Shown here: positions 19,683 through 31,423 of the stretch, in pieces | Position numbering within the stretch: the stretch's first letter is position 1 | Layout: each line of letters opens with the position of its first letter | Source: Flavobacteriales bacterium | Lineage (GTDB): Bacteria > Bacteroidota > Bacteroidia > Flavobacteriales_F > PHOS-HE28 | Assembly: GCA_016703105.1 (NCBI GenBank) | Contig: JADJCS010000004.1 | Coordinates: 248,001-312,000 of the forward strand | DNA length: 64,000 bases | Reading direction: 5' to 3' | Notes under the pieces: model-generated | The model's database searches: none | Told to the model about the DNA's origin: nothing | What the model saw: the letters and a program-made list of their open reading frames with translations, nothing else | Position numbers and translations under genes: made by a program

Positions 19683-22600
19683 GTGAGGCACAAACAGCGC
19701 AGGAGTGGAATCATCGGGGTGGGTCTAGCATCCGCCCTGCTGCTGCTAAGTCCGGCTCTCCCGATAAAGGCCCAATCGTTCCTGATGTCCGATGCTAGCT
19801 GGGAAAGCTGTACGGGGACGTTCTACGACAGCGGTGGGTCTGGAGGGGGGTACGCGAATTCGGAAGACTTCATGGCAACCCTTTGTCCCACCGGTGGTGC
19901 GGGCAGCGGACCGGCCACCTCGGTCACCTTTCTGTCCTTCAACGTCCAGCCACTCGATTTGGCAGACGAGCTTGTGATCTATGATGGGACCAGCACTTCC
20001 GACCCGATCCTCGCCACGGGAGGTTTCCTGAACGACCTTACCGGGCAGACATTTACTGCCACAAGCCCATCGGGCTGCCTGACCTTTCATTGGACCAGCG
20101 ACCCCCTGACCACCGATGCGGGATGGGTCGCGGAGATCACCACCGGTCCTGATGCGGGCGCCAACGCAGCGATCAGCATATGTAGCGACGACGCCTCTTT
20201 CGATATGACCGCGCAGCTAGGCGGCACGCCCGATGCGGGTGGCCAGTGGACCGCCCCGGGCGGAGCGAACCACGGAAGCATCATTAACCCAGCCACTGAC
20301 GTGGGCGGCAGCTGGACCTACACGGTAAGCGGGGTAGCTCCTTGTGCCGCTGCTCTTGCTACCTTGACCATTACCAGACAGATCGCCCCGGACGCGGGAT
20401 CCAGCACCGCAGTGACCCTGTGTGACGACGATGGACCTCTTGACCTGTTCGCCGCTTTGGGCGGAACACCTGATCCAGGAGGAAGTTGGACCGATCCGAA
20501 CGGTGATCCGTTCGGCAGCATCTTCGATCCTGGAGCGGACGACCCCGGGTTTTACACCTACAGTTTGACCGGTGTTCCTCCATGCACCACCGTGGCAGCT
20601 ACCGTGGACGTCACAGTGAACCATCAGCCGGTCGCCGGCGTGAGCACCAGCACCACGATCTGCTCGGACGATGTGCCGTTCAGTCTCTTCGCTTTGCTTG
20701 GCCCGACCGCGGAGGTTGGTGGTACCTGGGTTGGGCCGGGTGGCCCCCATCCGGATACCTATACGCCGGGCGTTTCACCGGGCGGGCTTTACACCTATAC
20801 GATCACTGCGTTGTTGCCCTGTGTTACCGCTGCGGCCACGGTGAACGTGACCCAACAGACCGCTCCGGACGCGGGCACCGCCGGAAACAGCACGGTATGC
20901 AGCGATGATCCGCCCTTTCTCCTCACGGACGCCCTGAACGGCACCCCGGACCCAGGTGGCCAATGGACCGATCCGGACGGTGATCCTTTCGTCGGCAACA
21001 CCTTCGATCCGGCGACCGATGAAGAGGGTGAGTGGACCTATACGGTGAGCGGCACCCTTCCCTGTACGAACGCGAACGCGACGTTGACCGTGATCGTTCG
21101 TCCCGCACCCGATGCGGGCATTAGTGCATCCGTTACGGTGTGCAGCAACCGCGGCTCCTTTGTGCTCCTGGACTCGTTAGGCGGAACCCCGGACATCAAC
21201 GGCACCTGGACGGCGCCGCTTGGTGGGGCTTTCAACGGAACCTATATACCGGGCACCAGCGAGCCGGGCATCTATACCTATACGGTCACTGGCCAATCAC
21301 CCTGTGATCCCGCTCAGTCCACACTAACGGTCAACGAACAGGTAGCACCGAACGCGGGCGACAATGCGACGGTCCTTTTCTGTAGTGATGACGCGAGCGT
21401 GGTCCTCTTCAGTTTGTTGGGCGGAACGCCGGACGTTGGCGGCAGTTGGACCGACGGAAACAATGCTCCGCACGGTGCCACCTTCGATCCCGGTGCGGAT
21501 GACGCAGGTGTGTACACCTATACAGCGCAGGGTTTGCCCCCGTGCGCGGATGCGCTTGCGACCGTATCGATCACGGTCACCGAGGCGCCAGATGCGGGGG
21601 TGTCCGCTAGCGTAAGCGTTTGCAGCATCGATCCTCCGTTCAACTTGCTCGACTCCCTGGGCGGCACTCCAGATGCGGGGGGGACTTGGACAGACCCTAA
21701 CAGTGTGGTGGTGCCCACGGGAGTATTCCAGCCTGGCGTAAGCCAGCAGGGCACCTATACCTACACGGTGACGGGTCAGCCACCGTGTACGGATGCTGTG
21801 GCGACAGTGCAAGTAGGGGTCGAAACCTCACCGAGCGCAGGTACCAACGCGACACTTTCCATCTGTAGTGACGCACCGAACGTGGACCTCTTCACTTTGT
21901 TGGGAGGAACGCCGGACGCTGGGGGCAACTGGTTCGATCCCAACGCAGCGGCGCATTCGGGGATCTACCAACCCGGAACCCAGATCGGTGGGACATACGT
22001 CTATATCGTATCTGGCGATGCGCCTTGCGTGAACGATTCCTCCACCGTTCAGATCACAAGGCAGATCGCACCCCGCGCAGGCACGGATGGCAGCACCACG
22101 GTGTGCAGCAATACCGGTCAGTTCACGCTGATCTCGGTCCTTGGCGGCAACCCCATGCTCACCGGTTCCTGGAGCGATCCCAATGGAGTGGCCTTCCCCT
22201 CGGGAACCTTCATCCCGGGGGCAAGCCTTCCAGGCATTTATCGGTACGTGGTGGTCGGCACAGCCCCGTGCTCGAACGACACCGCTTTCGCTACGGTGAA
22301 CGTGCAGACGGCACCTGTGGCAGGTATCAACGGCAACCACACGGTGTGCGGCAATGGTACACCTTTCTCATTGGCCACCTTCCTTGGTGGAACCCCCGAT
22401 CCAGGTGGCAGCTGGACGGGACCAGGTGTCGCTCCGCACGGCCAGATCTATGATCCGGCCAACGACGTACCTGATGTGTACACTTATACGGTCGCGGGCA
22501 TTCCACCGTGTGCGAACGCTACCGCGACCGTCGTGGTGCAGGAGGTGGTGCCTCCGAACGCGGGTACCAATGCCACCGTGAGCGTATGCACCACGGCACC

Positions 22601-25600
22601 AGCTTTTGCATTGATCGATTCACTGAACGGGACCCCGCAGCCCGGTGGCTCATGGACCGGTCCCGGGGGTGCCATGAACGGCACGTTCGTTCCAGGCACA
22701 AGTCCTCAAGGCCAGTATACTTATGTGGTTGCCGGAACCCTGCCCTGTGGACCAGCTTCATCCATTGTAACGGTCGTGGTGAACACGGCTCCATCGGCCG
22801 GAGGCGATGGGGCGCAGACCGTCTGTGCCAATTCGGGATCGATCGATCTGTTCGGTCTTCTCCAAGGCACTTTCACGGCCGGGGGTGATTGGATCGATGA
22901 CGACGCATGTGGACAACTGAACGGATCGTTGCTGAACACGAACGGGTTGGCGATCGATAGTTACAATTTCACCTACGCGGTTGACGGCAATGGGCAATGC
23001 CCTGCGGACTCGGCCCGGGTCATCATCACCATCGTGCCGCAACTGAACGCAGGTGCGACCACGTTCCAGAACCTCTGCGGCAACGAGTCCGCCTATGTGT
23101 TGTTCGCCCATATGAACGGCAACCCCGATCCCGGCGGGGCATGGAGCGACGATGATAACAGCAACGCACTCGCCAACGGCATTTTCAACGCTACACTGGT
23201 GAACCCGGGCACCTACGATTTCACCTACCAATTGGATGGTGGTGGCTTCTGCCCGGACGATCAAGCCACCATGACGATCAATGTCGTGGGTGAACCGGAT
23301 GCTGGGCTGAACAGTGCGATCCTGGTGTGCGGCAATGGGGGGTCCTTCCAGTTGTTCAACGTACTGGGCGGCACACCCGACGGAGGCGGGACCTGGTGGT
23401 TCAATAACCTGCCGCATTCACCGAGCTACAACCCGTCGAACGATATGCCGGGCACTTATGAATACCGTGTGGAGGGAGACCCACCGTGCGCTGATTCCAT
23501 CGCGTATGTGATCGTTTCTGAAGTGACGGAACCCGATGCGGGGATTAATGATGACAGCGCGGTGTGCACCTCGGACGCGCCGTTCGAACTCCTGGATAGC
23601 CTGGGCGGTACCCCCGACCCCACCGGTAGCTGGCAGGCACCGAACAGCAGCCCACATTCCGGTCTCTTCGTGCCTGGGGTGGATGTGGCGGGTGCCTATT
23701 TGTACAGCGTGCCCGGGACCTTCCCGTGCAATATCGATGTCGCGATACTCACGGTCGGGGTGGATGCGGAACCCGACGCAGGCAGTGATGGCCAGGTAAC
23801 GGTTTGCTCGAACAGTGGTTCGTTCCTGCTCAGCGATCATCTCGGAGGCACCCCGGACACGGACGGTACGTGGAAGGGCCCCGGAGGAGCACCGCATTCG
23901 GTGCTGTTCGATCCGGACGTCGATGTGGAGGGCGATTACACCTACCTCGTACCAGCGAACGCCTCGTGCGATGCGGATAGTTCCATTGTCAGCGTGTTCG
24001 TGAACAATGAGGCGAACGCAGGTACCAGTACCAGTGCTGTTGCTTGTCCCGGGGCCGGTTCCGTGCAGTTGTTCCCCCTGCTGGGCGGAGCGGACAATAC
24101 CGGCGCATGGACCGATCCGCTGGGGGCGGTCCATGGCGGCGTTTTCAATCCATTGGTGGACACACCAGGAGATTACAAGTACAAGGTGATCGGAGTGGCT
24201 CCGTGCGGGAACGATTCGGCCATTGTGAACGTGCTGGTGAACGCCCCCGAACGCGGGCACTAGCGTGACGCGCTTGAAATGTTCGTCCGATCCGTGCTTC
24301 TCCCTTTTTGCGGAGTTGGGGGGAACACCGGGCGTTATCGGTGCTTCCTGGACAGGCCCGAACAATACGCCGAGCGATGGCATTTTCTGCCCCGGCACGA
24401 GCACGCCCGGTGTGTATGTGTACACCGTGTCCGGCGATGCCCCTTGCCCGAACGCCACTGCCACGGTAACCGTTGGTGTCAGTCAGGCGGTGAACGCTGG
24501 CGACTATGCCACCACACAGGTATGCAGGCCCGGACCCACGATCAACCTTTTCAATGAGTTAGGCGGTACTCCGCAACCGGGCGGCAATTGGTTGCGTCCC
24601 ATCACACTTGCCCCGCATTCGGGACTGTTCCTGCCGAACAGTGATGCGGCCGGGCTCTACCGGTATGTCCGCACAGCGGTATCTCCATGCGCGAACGACA
24701 CGGCTGGTGTTACCGTGGTGCTGAACGAAGCATGGGACGCTGGTGCGAACGGTGTAACGGTGATCTGCGACGATGCACAAGCGTTCGGCTTGATCACGCT
24801 GCTGGGTGGAACACCGGACCTGAACGGCACCTGGACGGATCCGGACAATCTTCCTGAGGACGGGCTGTATTTCCCGGTGGACCATGAGCCAGGAGTTTAC
24901 ACCTACACGGTTCCGGCCATTGGCGCATGCGCAGCGGACCAGAGCACGGTAACGGTGATCGAGAACCACGCGCCTTGGGCGGGTGGCGATGGCGCGATCG
25001 AACTCTGCAGCGATGCAGGCGATGTGGATCTGTTCACGGTATTGCAGAACACACCCGAGCCGGGCGGTGATTGGTTCGATGCCAACGGGGATCCCTTCTC
25101 TGGAGTGTACATACCCGGTTCCTCCGCTCAAGGATCGTTCACGTACGTGCTGCTCGGCAATGCACCTTGCGTTAACGATACAGCCTACGTGGAGGTCTCG
25201 GAGAACCCCGCACCGGACGCTGGATTCCTGAACGTGGTGTCGCTCTGTTCCGATGGTCCGGAAGTTCAGTTGATCGGCTTGTTGAATGGAACACCACAGC
25301 CCGGTGGCCTATGGACCGGCCCCAATGGTCCGGTGCCCTCCGGTGAGTGGGACCCGACCACGGACACGGGCGGTGCCTATCAATACGTGGTCCTCGGGCT
25401 CGCGAGTTGCGGCGACGATTCGGCCACTGTGCAGATCAACAAGGTGATCGCGCCGAACGCTGGAGAGGATGGTGATCTCACGGTGTGCGTGGATGCGACG
25501 GGCATCGCACTGATCAATGGATTGAACGGTACACCACAACTTGGTGGTACCTGGACGAACAACAGCAACATCGGGCAGCTCAACAACGGGGTGCTCAATG

Positions 25601-28191
25601 CCATTGGCGTACTTCCGGGCACATACACTTTCACTTACACCAGGGTCGGCAACGCCCCTTGCACGCCGGCTGCTGCACTGCTCACGCTCACTATCGTACA
25701 AGGGCTGGACGCAGGTGCGGATACGACGGTGCAGGTCTGTGAAAGCGAGAACTTCGTTCTGCTCTACCCGCTGCTTGGCGGGGCGCCCCAGGCCGGTGGT
25801 GATTGGTTCGACGTCGACGGCTCGGGCGCGATGCTGAACGGGGTCTTCAACGCGGGTCTCGCGGGCGTCGGCACATGGCATTTCGAGTATGTGCTTCAAG
25901 CCTCCGCCTCTTGTTTGAGCGACACTTCCGTGCTGACCGTGGAAGTGTTGGAAGGACCGAACGCCGGTTGCGATGGCGGGGTGACGGTATGCGCCAACAC
26001 AGGCGGTTTCCTGCTCTTGCAGTTCGTGAACTGCTCTCCGGACGCTACTGGCACTTGGACCGATCCAGGAGGCTTCCCGCACGATGGGTCCTTCGACCCC
26101 ACCACCGATCCGGAAGGAGAGTATGTCTATGAGGTCGCGGGTGTAGGCGACTGCCTGTCCACGCAGAGCATCGTGACCGTGAACGTGGACCCTGCTCCCT
26201 TCGCCGGACAAGACACGGTGCTGAGCATTTGCTCCGATGACCTACCGGTCGATCTGAGCGCGCTCTTGATCGGCGAGACACCCAATGGTTCCTGGGTCGG
26301 TCCGGGTGGTCCGATGAACGGCTTCTACAATCCAGCGATCCACGGCTCCGGTCCATATTTCTACAACGTGCAAGGCTCTTTGTTCTGCGTCCCGGACCAG
26401 GCACAGGTCATGGTTACGGAGAACCTGGCCCCGAACGCGGGCCTCGACAACGCCTTGACCATTTGTTCCAGTGCGGCACCGTTCAATATGCGTGGTGAAT
26501 TGAGCGGCAATCCCGACCTGGGAGGCACCTGGTATGACGCAGGGGCCGTGGTTCATTCCGAGTTTTTCCAGCCCGCGACCGACGATAGCGGCCCCTATAC
26601 CTACCTGATACTCGGTCTCGGGGCCTGCGAGAACGATACCGCCGTGTTGACGGTGAACGTGGTGCAAGCCGCCAACGCTGGGAATGGCGACACACTCTCC
26701 GTGTGCGCGACCGAAACCGCGCAGAACCTTTTCGAAGCGCTCGTTGGGTACGATACCACGGGTTTCTGGACGGATGATGATGCCACGAACGCATTGACTG
26801 ACTCGCTCTTCAATGCGACCCTACCCGGTGTGGGCCTTTACCATTTCACCTACACCGTGCCGGGCACCGTGCCCTGCGCCAGCGACGCGATCACCATCGT
26901 GGCCGAAGTCTCCTTCGGGATCGATCTGGGGGCGGGTGGTGTGGACACCATTTGCGGCGCTTCACCTTACGATCTTTTCAACTCGCTGCCGATCGGAACG
27001 GACACGACCGGCACCTGGACGGACAATTCGGGCACCGGTGAACTGAACGGATCCATCCTCAATGCACCTGCCCTTCCGGTAGGCACCAACTTGCCGTTCA
27101 CCTATGAGGTGGTCTCGCCCGCGTGCGGCCCTGTTTCGGTGGGGATCTTTATACACATCGGTCCCTATGCCGACCCAGGCACCGACACGACCTTGGCGTT
27201 CTGCGATGGGGATCCTGCGGTGAGCCTCTTCGATGTGCTCGGTGGAACACCGGCTGTGGGCGGGACGTGGACCGGTCCGCTCGGTCCGCATGGCAGCACG
27301 TTCGATCCGGCGCAGGACGAACCCGGCGCGTACATCTACCTCGTCCCCGGTATCGCTCCTTGTGCGGACAGCAGCGCCACGGTAACCATCAGCCTCAATC
27401 AACCGGCCAATGCCGGTGCGGACAGTGCCGTTGTGCTATGCAATACCGCGGACGCCTTCGATCTGTTCACAGCGCTCGCGGGAAGCCCGCAACCAGGGGG
27501 CGTCTGGACCGAGCTCAACTCGACAGGCACCGTGACCGGCTCGCTGTTGAACAGTACGCTTCTTACGCCAGGCACCTATGTGTTCCGCTACGATGTGGAT
27601 GTGCTTGGCTGTGGTCAGGCTTCCGCTCAAGTGACCGTTCAGTTGAAGGAGGGTATCCAGGTCACCGGCTTGGAGAGCACCTGCAATGAGCAGGACCGTA
27701 CCTATACCGTTGTCTTCACCATTGTTGGAGGCGACCCGGCGAGTTATGTGGTCACAGGTCTGCCCGGTACGTTGAGCACGGTCCCGCCTTATGTGTTCAC
27801 CAGCGATCCCGTGTTCACGAGCCAGGCTTATTCGCTGCTCGTGAACGATGCCAACAACTGCGCACCACGTGTCATCGAGGGCGTGACGCCATGTGCTTTC
27901 GACGACGAGGTCTTCGTACCCGAACTGTTCTCGCCGAACGGTGACGATATCAACGAGACCTTCCAGCTTCCCGGGATCGAAGGTTATCCATCCAACTCGG
28001 TGATCATCTTCAACCGATGGGGTGATGAAGTGTTCAAGGGTGCGGGGTACGACAACCGCACCGTGGTGTGGGATGGAACGGCGCAGAAGAGCTTGCTTTC
28101 AGGTGCGCTCCCGAGCGGCACCTACTACTACGTGATCGAACTGGGCAATAGCAACGAGCCCATCAAAGGCTATGTCTACTTGAACCGATGA
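19683..28191 (+). CDS. giant CUB/repeat adhesin, frameshifted in a C tract
   Basis: Secreted type B cargo, about 2835 residues if one extra C in the run 24244-24248 is removed; as given, it stops at 24261-24263 and the downstream frame continues from 24265. The GTG at 19683 starts a long signal peptide ending in PIKAQ. Residues about 38-155 look like a CUB domain (GTFYDSGGSGGGY, LVIYDGTS, GCLTFHWTSD). About 31 modules of 75-100 residues follow, each opening xPDAGxxxxxxVCS and carrying LFxxLGGTPDxGGxW and YTYxVxGxxPC. The C-terminus is a type B sorting domain (LFSPNGDDINETFQL, IIFNRWGDEVF, GTYYYVIEL). The spacing of cysteines suggests one disulfide per module. A PorP/SprF gene overlaps its stop. 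Confidence 0.83.
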
Positions 28192-29171
28192 GCAAGCAGT
28201 TGACGGTTGTGGGTTGCCGGTCGGCCGCTCGGCGTGCATCGCGGACGATGCATGCGCTCATCGTGACGCTCGGGTTGGCCACGGCCCTGTTGTCGCCGAC
28301 CGAAGTCCAGGCGCAACAGGACCCTTTGTACAGTCAGTACATGTTCAACACGTTGGCCTTCAACCCTGCTTACGCGGGCAGCGCGGACGTGTTCACGATG
28401 ATGGCGTTGACGCGGCATCAATGGGTGGGTTTTGAAGGCGCACCAAGCACGCAAACCGTGGCGCTGCATTCGCCGCTGCCGTGGAGCGGGCTCTCGCTCG
28501 GCGGCGTGGTACTGCACGATCGCGTCGGACCAGCGCGACAGACCGGTGCGTTCCTGGACATCGCCTACCGCATCCGCACTGGCGAGAAGTCCAGGCTGTC
28601 CTTCGGACTGAAGGGGGGCGTCAACTTCTTCCAGGCGGATCTCGCAGGCCTTTCCACCGTGGAGGTCGATCCTTCCACAACGGATCTGAGCAGCAAGGTC
28701 CTTCCGAATTTCGGGTTCGGATTGTTCTGGCACGGTCCCCGTTTCTATGTGGGCCTTTCCGCACCGAAACTGTTGGAGAACAAGCTCACCGAAGCCCAGA
28801 GCGCGGTGTTGACCACTGCGAAGGAGGACCGGCACTATTTCGCCATCGCCGGTGTGGTGGTGGACCTGGGTCCCGACCTCAAGTTCAAGCCTTCGGTGAT
28901 GCTGCGGATGGTGGGCGGTGCACCGCTATCGCTGGACGTGAACGCGAATTTCCTGATGCGCGACCGCATCTGGCTGGGGGCGCTGTACCGGTTGGGCAAT
29001 GCCTTCGGCGTAATGGCGCAATACCAGTTCAACGAGCAGTTCCGCGCTGGCTACGCCTTCGACCTCACCACCACGCGCCTCGGCGCCTACAATGCCGGCA
29101 CCCATGAGGTAATGCTGAGCTACGACCTGAAGTTCACCAAGGGGCGCACGATCTCGCCGCGCTATTTCTGA
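28188..29171 (+). CDS. PorP/SprF family T9SS outer membrane protein (copy 3)
   Basis: Encodes 327 residues; the ATG overlaps the stop of the giant adhesin gene (ATGA). The N-terminal region is longer than in the other two copies; a start at the internal ATG near 28251 would give a tighter signal peptide ending EVQAQ. Landmarks are QDPLYSQYMFNTLAFNPAYAGSAD, TRHQWVGFEGAPSTQ, and C-terminal GYAFDLTTTRLGAYNAGTHEVMLSYDL. It is the most canonical PorP/SprF of the three. It overlaps the downstream OmpA-family gene by one base. Confidence 0.93.
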   Translation: MSKQLTVVGCRSAARRASRTMHALIVTLGLATALLSPTEVQAQQDPLYSQYMFNTLAFNPAYAGSADVFTMMALTRHQWVGFEGAPSTQTVALHSPLPWSGLSLGGVVLHDRVGPARQTGAFLDIAYRIRTGEKSRLSFGLKGGVNFFQADLAGLSTVEVDPSTTDLSSKVLPNFGFGLFWHGPRFYVGLSAPKLLENKLTEAQSAVLTTAKEDRHYFAIAGVVVDLGPDLKFKPSVMLRMVGGAPLSLDVNANFLMRDRIWLGALYRLGNAFGVMAQYQFNEQFRAGYAFDLTTTRLGAYNAGTHEVMLSYDLKFTKGRTISPRYF

Positions 29172-31369
29172 TGGGTCGGCTGCGCCATATGCTTGTGCTG
29201 CTCACCGCGTTGGTGGCGATGCACCGCGGGTACGCACAGGGCGGTGCGCAAGCCCACGTACGCACGGCCGACCAATACTTCCAGCAGATGGCCTTCGCTT
29301 TGGCCGTGGATGAATACCGCAAAGCGGCGGACCTGGGGGCGGTGAACGAGCATGTGACCAAGCGTCTCGCAGAGAGCTACATGAAGCTGGGCAATACCGA
29401 GGAGGCCGAACGGTGGTACGCGATCGTGGTGAAGTTCCTGAACCGTGAACCGCGCGACCTCTACAACTACGCGCAGGCACTGAAGGGCAATGCGAAGTAC
29501 GATCAGGCCGAGGAGTGGATGGACAAGTACCTGGCCACACGCCCGCCGGAGGGAGGCCCGCAACGCAGCAACATCAGCAGCTTCGCGCGCAAGTTCAATG
29601 ACCAGCAGGACCGCTTCCATGTGAAGCCGTTGGGCATCAATACGCACTGGTCCGATTTCGGTGCCGCCTGGTGTGGAAGCGACCAGGTGATCTTCTCCAG
29701 CAGCCGCAATGAGCGCGTGGGCATCCAGCGCCGTGCGGCGTGGAACGATCAGCCCTTCCTCGATCTGTACATCGCGCAGCGGGGAGCCGATGGCGGTCTG
29801 GACGGGACCGTTCCCCTGGAAGGCCAGGTGAACAGCAAGTTGCACGAAGGGCCTTCGGCATGCACGCCGGACGGGTCCTCCCTGTACTTCACACGGAACA
29901 GCGCGGTGAAAGGGCGTAACGGCATCACGCGGCTGGGGATCTACCGGGCCCGGCGCAATGGCACCGATTGGGGCGGAGTGGAACCCTTCCTGTACAACAA
30001 CAACGAGTGCTCGATGGCGCATCCCGCTTTTTCGCCCGATGGCAAGCGCATGTTCTTCGTGAGCGACATGCCGGGCGGATCCGGTGGCACGGACATTTAT
30101 GTGTGCAAAGACCTGGGCGGACAGTGGGGTGAGCCCGAGAACCTTGGACCCACGGTGAACACCCCGCACAATGAAGTGACCCCTTCCATGGGCGCTGATG
30201 GCACCCTATACTTCAGCAGCGATGGGCATCCGGGTCTTGGTGGCCTGGACGTGTTCGCGGCTACACCGGCCGGTGGCGATCGGTTCACTGCGGCCATCAA
30301 CGTAGGTGCCCCTGTGAACAGCCCGAAGGATGACCTGGGCTTCATCATCGATGCGCAAGGCAAGCAGGGCTATTTCAGCAGCAACCGCCCCGGCGGGCGG
30401 GGCGACGATGACCTCTACGCGTTCACGATGAACTACCCGCTCGAGCAGCGCTACCTATGCACCGGTGTGGTGATCGACGATGAGGTCTCGGCCCCGTTGA
30501 TCGATGTGACGGTGGAACTCCAGGACATGAAAGGCGGACTACTGGCCACCACGACCACGGATGCGAAGGGTGAGTATTCCTTCGCGGTGCAGAAGGACAA
30601 GGAGTACCGTGTGGTGGCGCGCATGAAGGGGCGGTATGACGGGGAGCAGCATCTAAGCACCGAGACCATCGAGAACCAGCAGATCGTCGCACGCGACATC
30701 CACCTCGTGCCCGATGCGGGCGTATGGCTGCGCGGCGCTGTGCGCTACAAGGACCGTTTGGGCTTCATCCCGGACATGACCGTCTCCGTGGTGAACCTCA
30801 CCAGCTTCAACTCGGAAAGCGCCACCACCGGTGAGGGGGGCGATTTCAGTTTCCGTATGCAGGCGAACGAGGAGTTCGAAGTGTTGTTCGAGAAACCAGG
30901 CTACTACAGCATGAGCGTACCGGTCTCCACGGTGGGGATCCGTCAGGGTGTGATCGACCTGAACCAGGCACGCGACCTGAGCTTCGAGCCGGTGGAGGTG
31001 GGCAAGCCGGTGCGCCTGAAGTTCGTGAAGTGGAGCGACGCGAAGAGCACTGCACTGGAGCCCAATGCGAAGACCGAGTTGGACGGGCTGGCCGAACGGC
31101 TGAAGGTCAATCCCGCGCTCGTGGTGGAGATCGCGGTACATAGTGACTCGCAGGGTGATGCCGACGAGCAGATGAAACTCACCCAGAAGCGCGCACAGGT
31201 CACCATCGACCTCTTGATCTCCAAGGGCATACCCAAGGACCGCGTCGTGGCGAAGGGCTATGGCGGAACGCGCCTGTTGAACCATTGTGTACCCGGTGTG
31301 CAATGCAGCGAGCAGGAGCATGCGGAGAACCGCCGCGTGGAGTACACCGTGCTGGAGGTGCGGCAGTGA
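29171..31369 (+). CDS. PorE-like TPR / beta-propeller / OmpA protein
   Basis: Encodes 732 residues with the domain order of T9SS component PorE: signal peptide (ending HRGYAQ), TPR-like helices (about 30-140), PD40/WD40-type beta-propeller (about 155-420, with repeated SPDGKRMFFVSD and GTLYFSSDGHPGLGGLDVF), a carboxypeptidase-regulatory-like beta sandwich (about 430-520, DAKGEYSF), a second such sandwich, and an OmpA-like peptidoglycan-binding domain (about 610-730, HSDSQG, QKRAQVTIDLL, GYGGTRLLN). No lipobox is seen, unlike classical PorE. It ends the adhesin/SprF unit and may tether the secretion or adhesin complex to the cell wall. Confidence 0.85.
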   Translation: MGRLRHMLVLLTALVAMHRGYAQGGAQAHVRTADQYFQQMAFALAVDEYRKAADLGAVNEHVTKRLAESYMKLGNTEEAERWYAIVVKFLNREPRDLYNYAQALKGNAKYDQAEEWMDKYLATRPPEGGPQRSNISSFARKFNDQQDRFHVKPLGINTHWSDFGAAWCGSDQVIFSSSRNERVGIQRRAAWNDQPFLDLYIAQRGADGGLDGTVPLEGQVNSKLHEGPSACTPDGSSLYFTRNSAVKGRNGITRLGIYRARRNGTDWGGVEPFLYNNNECSMAHPAFSPDGKRMFFVSDMPGGSGGTDIYVCKDLGGQWGEPENLGPTVNTPHNEVTPSMGADGTLYFSSDGHPGLGGLDVFAATPAGGDRFTAAINVGAPVNSPKDDLGFIIDAQGKQGYFSSNRPGGRGDDDLYAFTMNYPLEQRYLCTGVVIDDEVSAPLIDVTVELQDMKGGLLATTTTDAKGEYSFAVQKDKEYRVVARMKGRYDGEQHLSTETIENQQIVARDIHLVPDAGVWLRGAVRYKDRLGFIPDMTVSVVNLTSFNSESATTGEGGDFSFRMQANEEFEVLFEKPGYYSMSVPVSTVGIRQGVIDLNQARDLSFEPVEVGKPVRLKFVKWSDAKSTALEPNAKTELDGLAERLKVNPALVVEIAVHSDSQGDADEQMKLTQKRAQVTIDLLISKGIPKDRVVAKGYGGTRLLNHCVPGVQCSEQEHAENRRVEYTVLEVRQ

Positions 31370-31396
31370 TGGCGCCCGCAACGAACCCGCACAGGC

Positions 31397-31404
31397 TACC
31401 TTCG
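31397..31404 (+). promoter_or_regulatory. -7 box of the rhodanese gene
   Basis: TACCTTCG, ending 19 nt before the ATG at 31424. The same sequence at nearly the same distance precedes cysS. No clear -33 TTG. Confidence 0.4.
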
Positions 31405-31423
31405 ATCCATCTCTGAACGCACC

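Noticed and set aside
9960..28000. Periodic DNA resembling a CRISPR array or satellite
   Set aside because: The period is 210-300 bp and the copies are diverged in ways that keep the protein repeat; no constant direct repeats with unique spacers.
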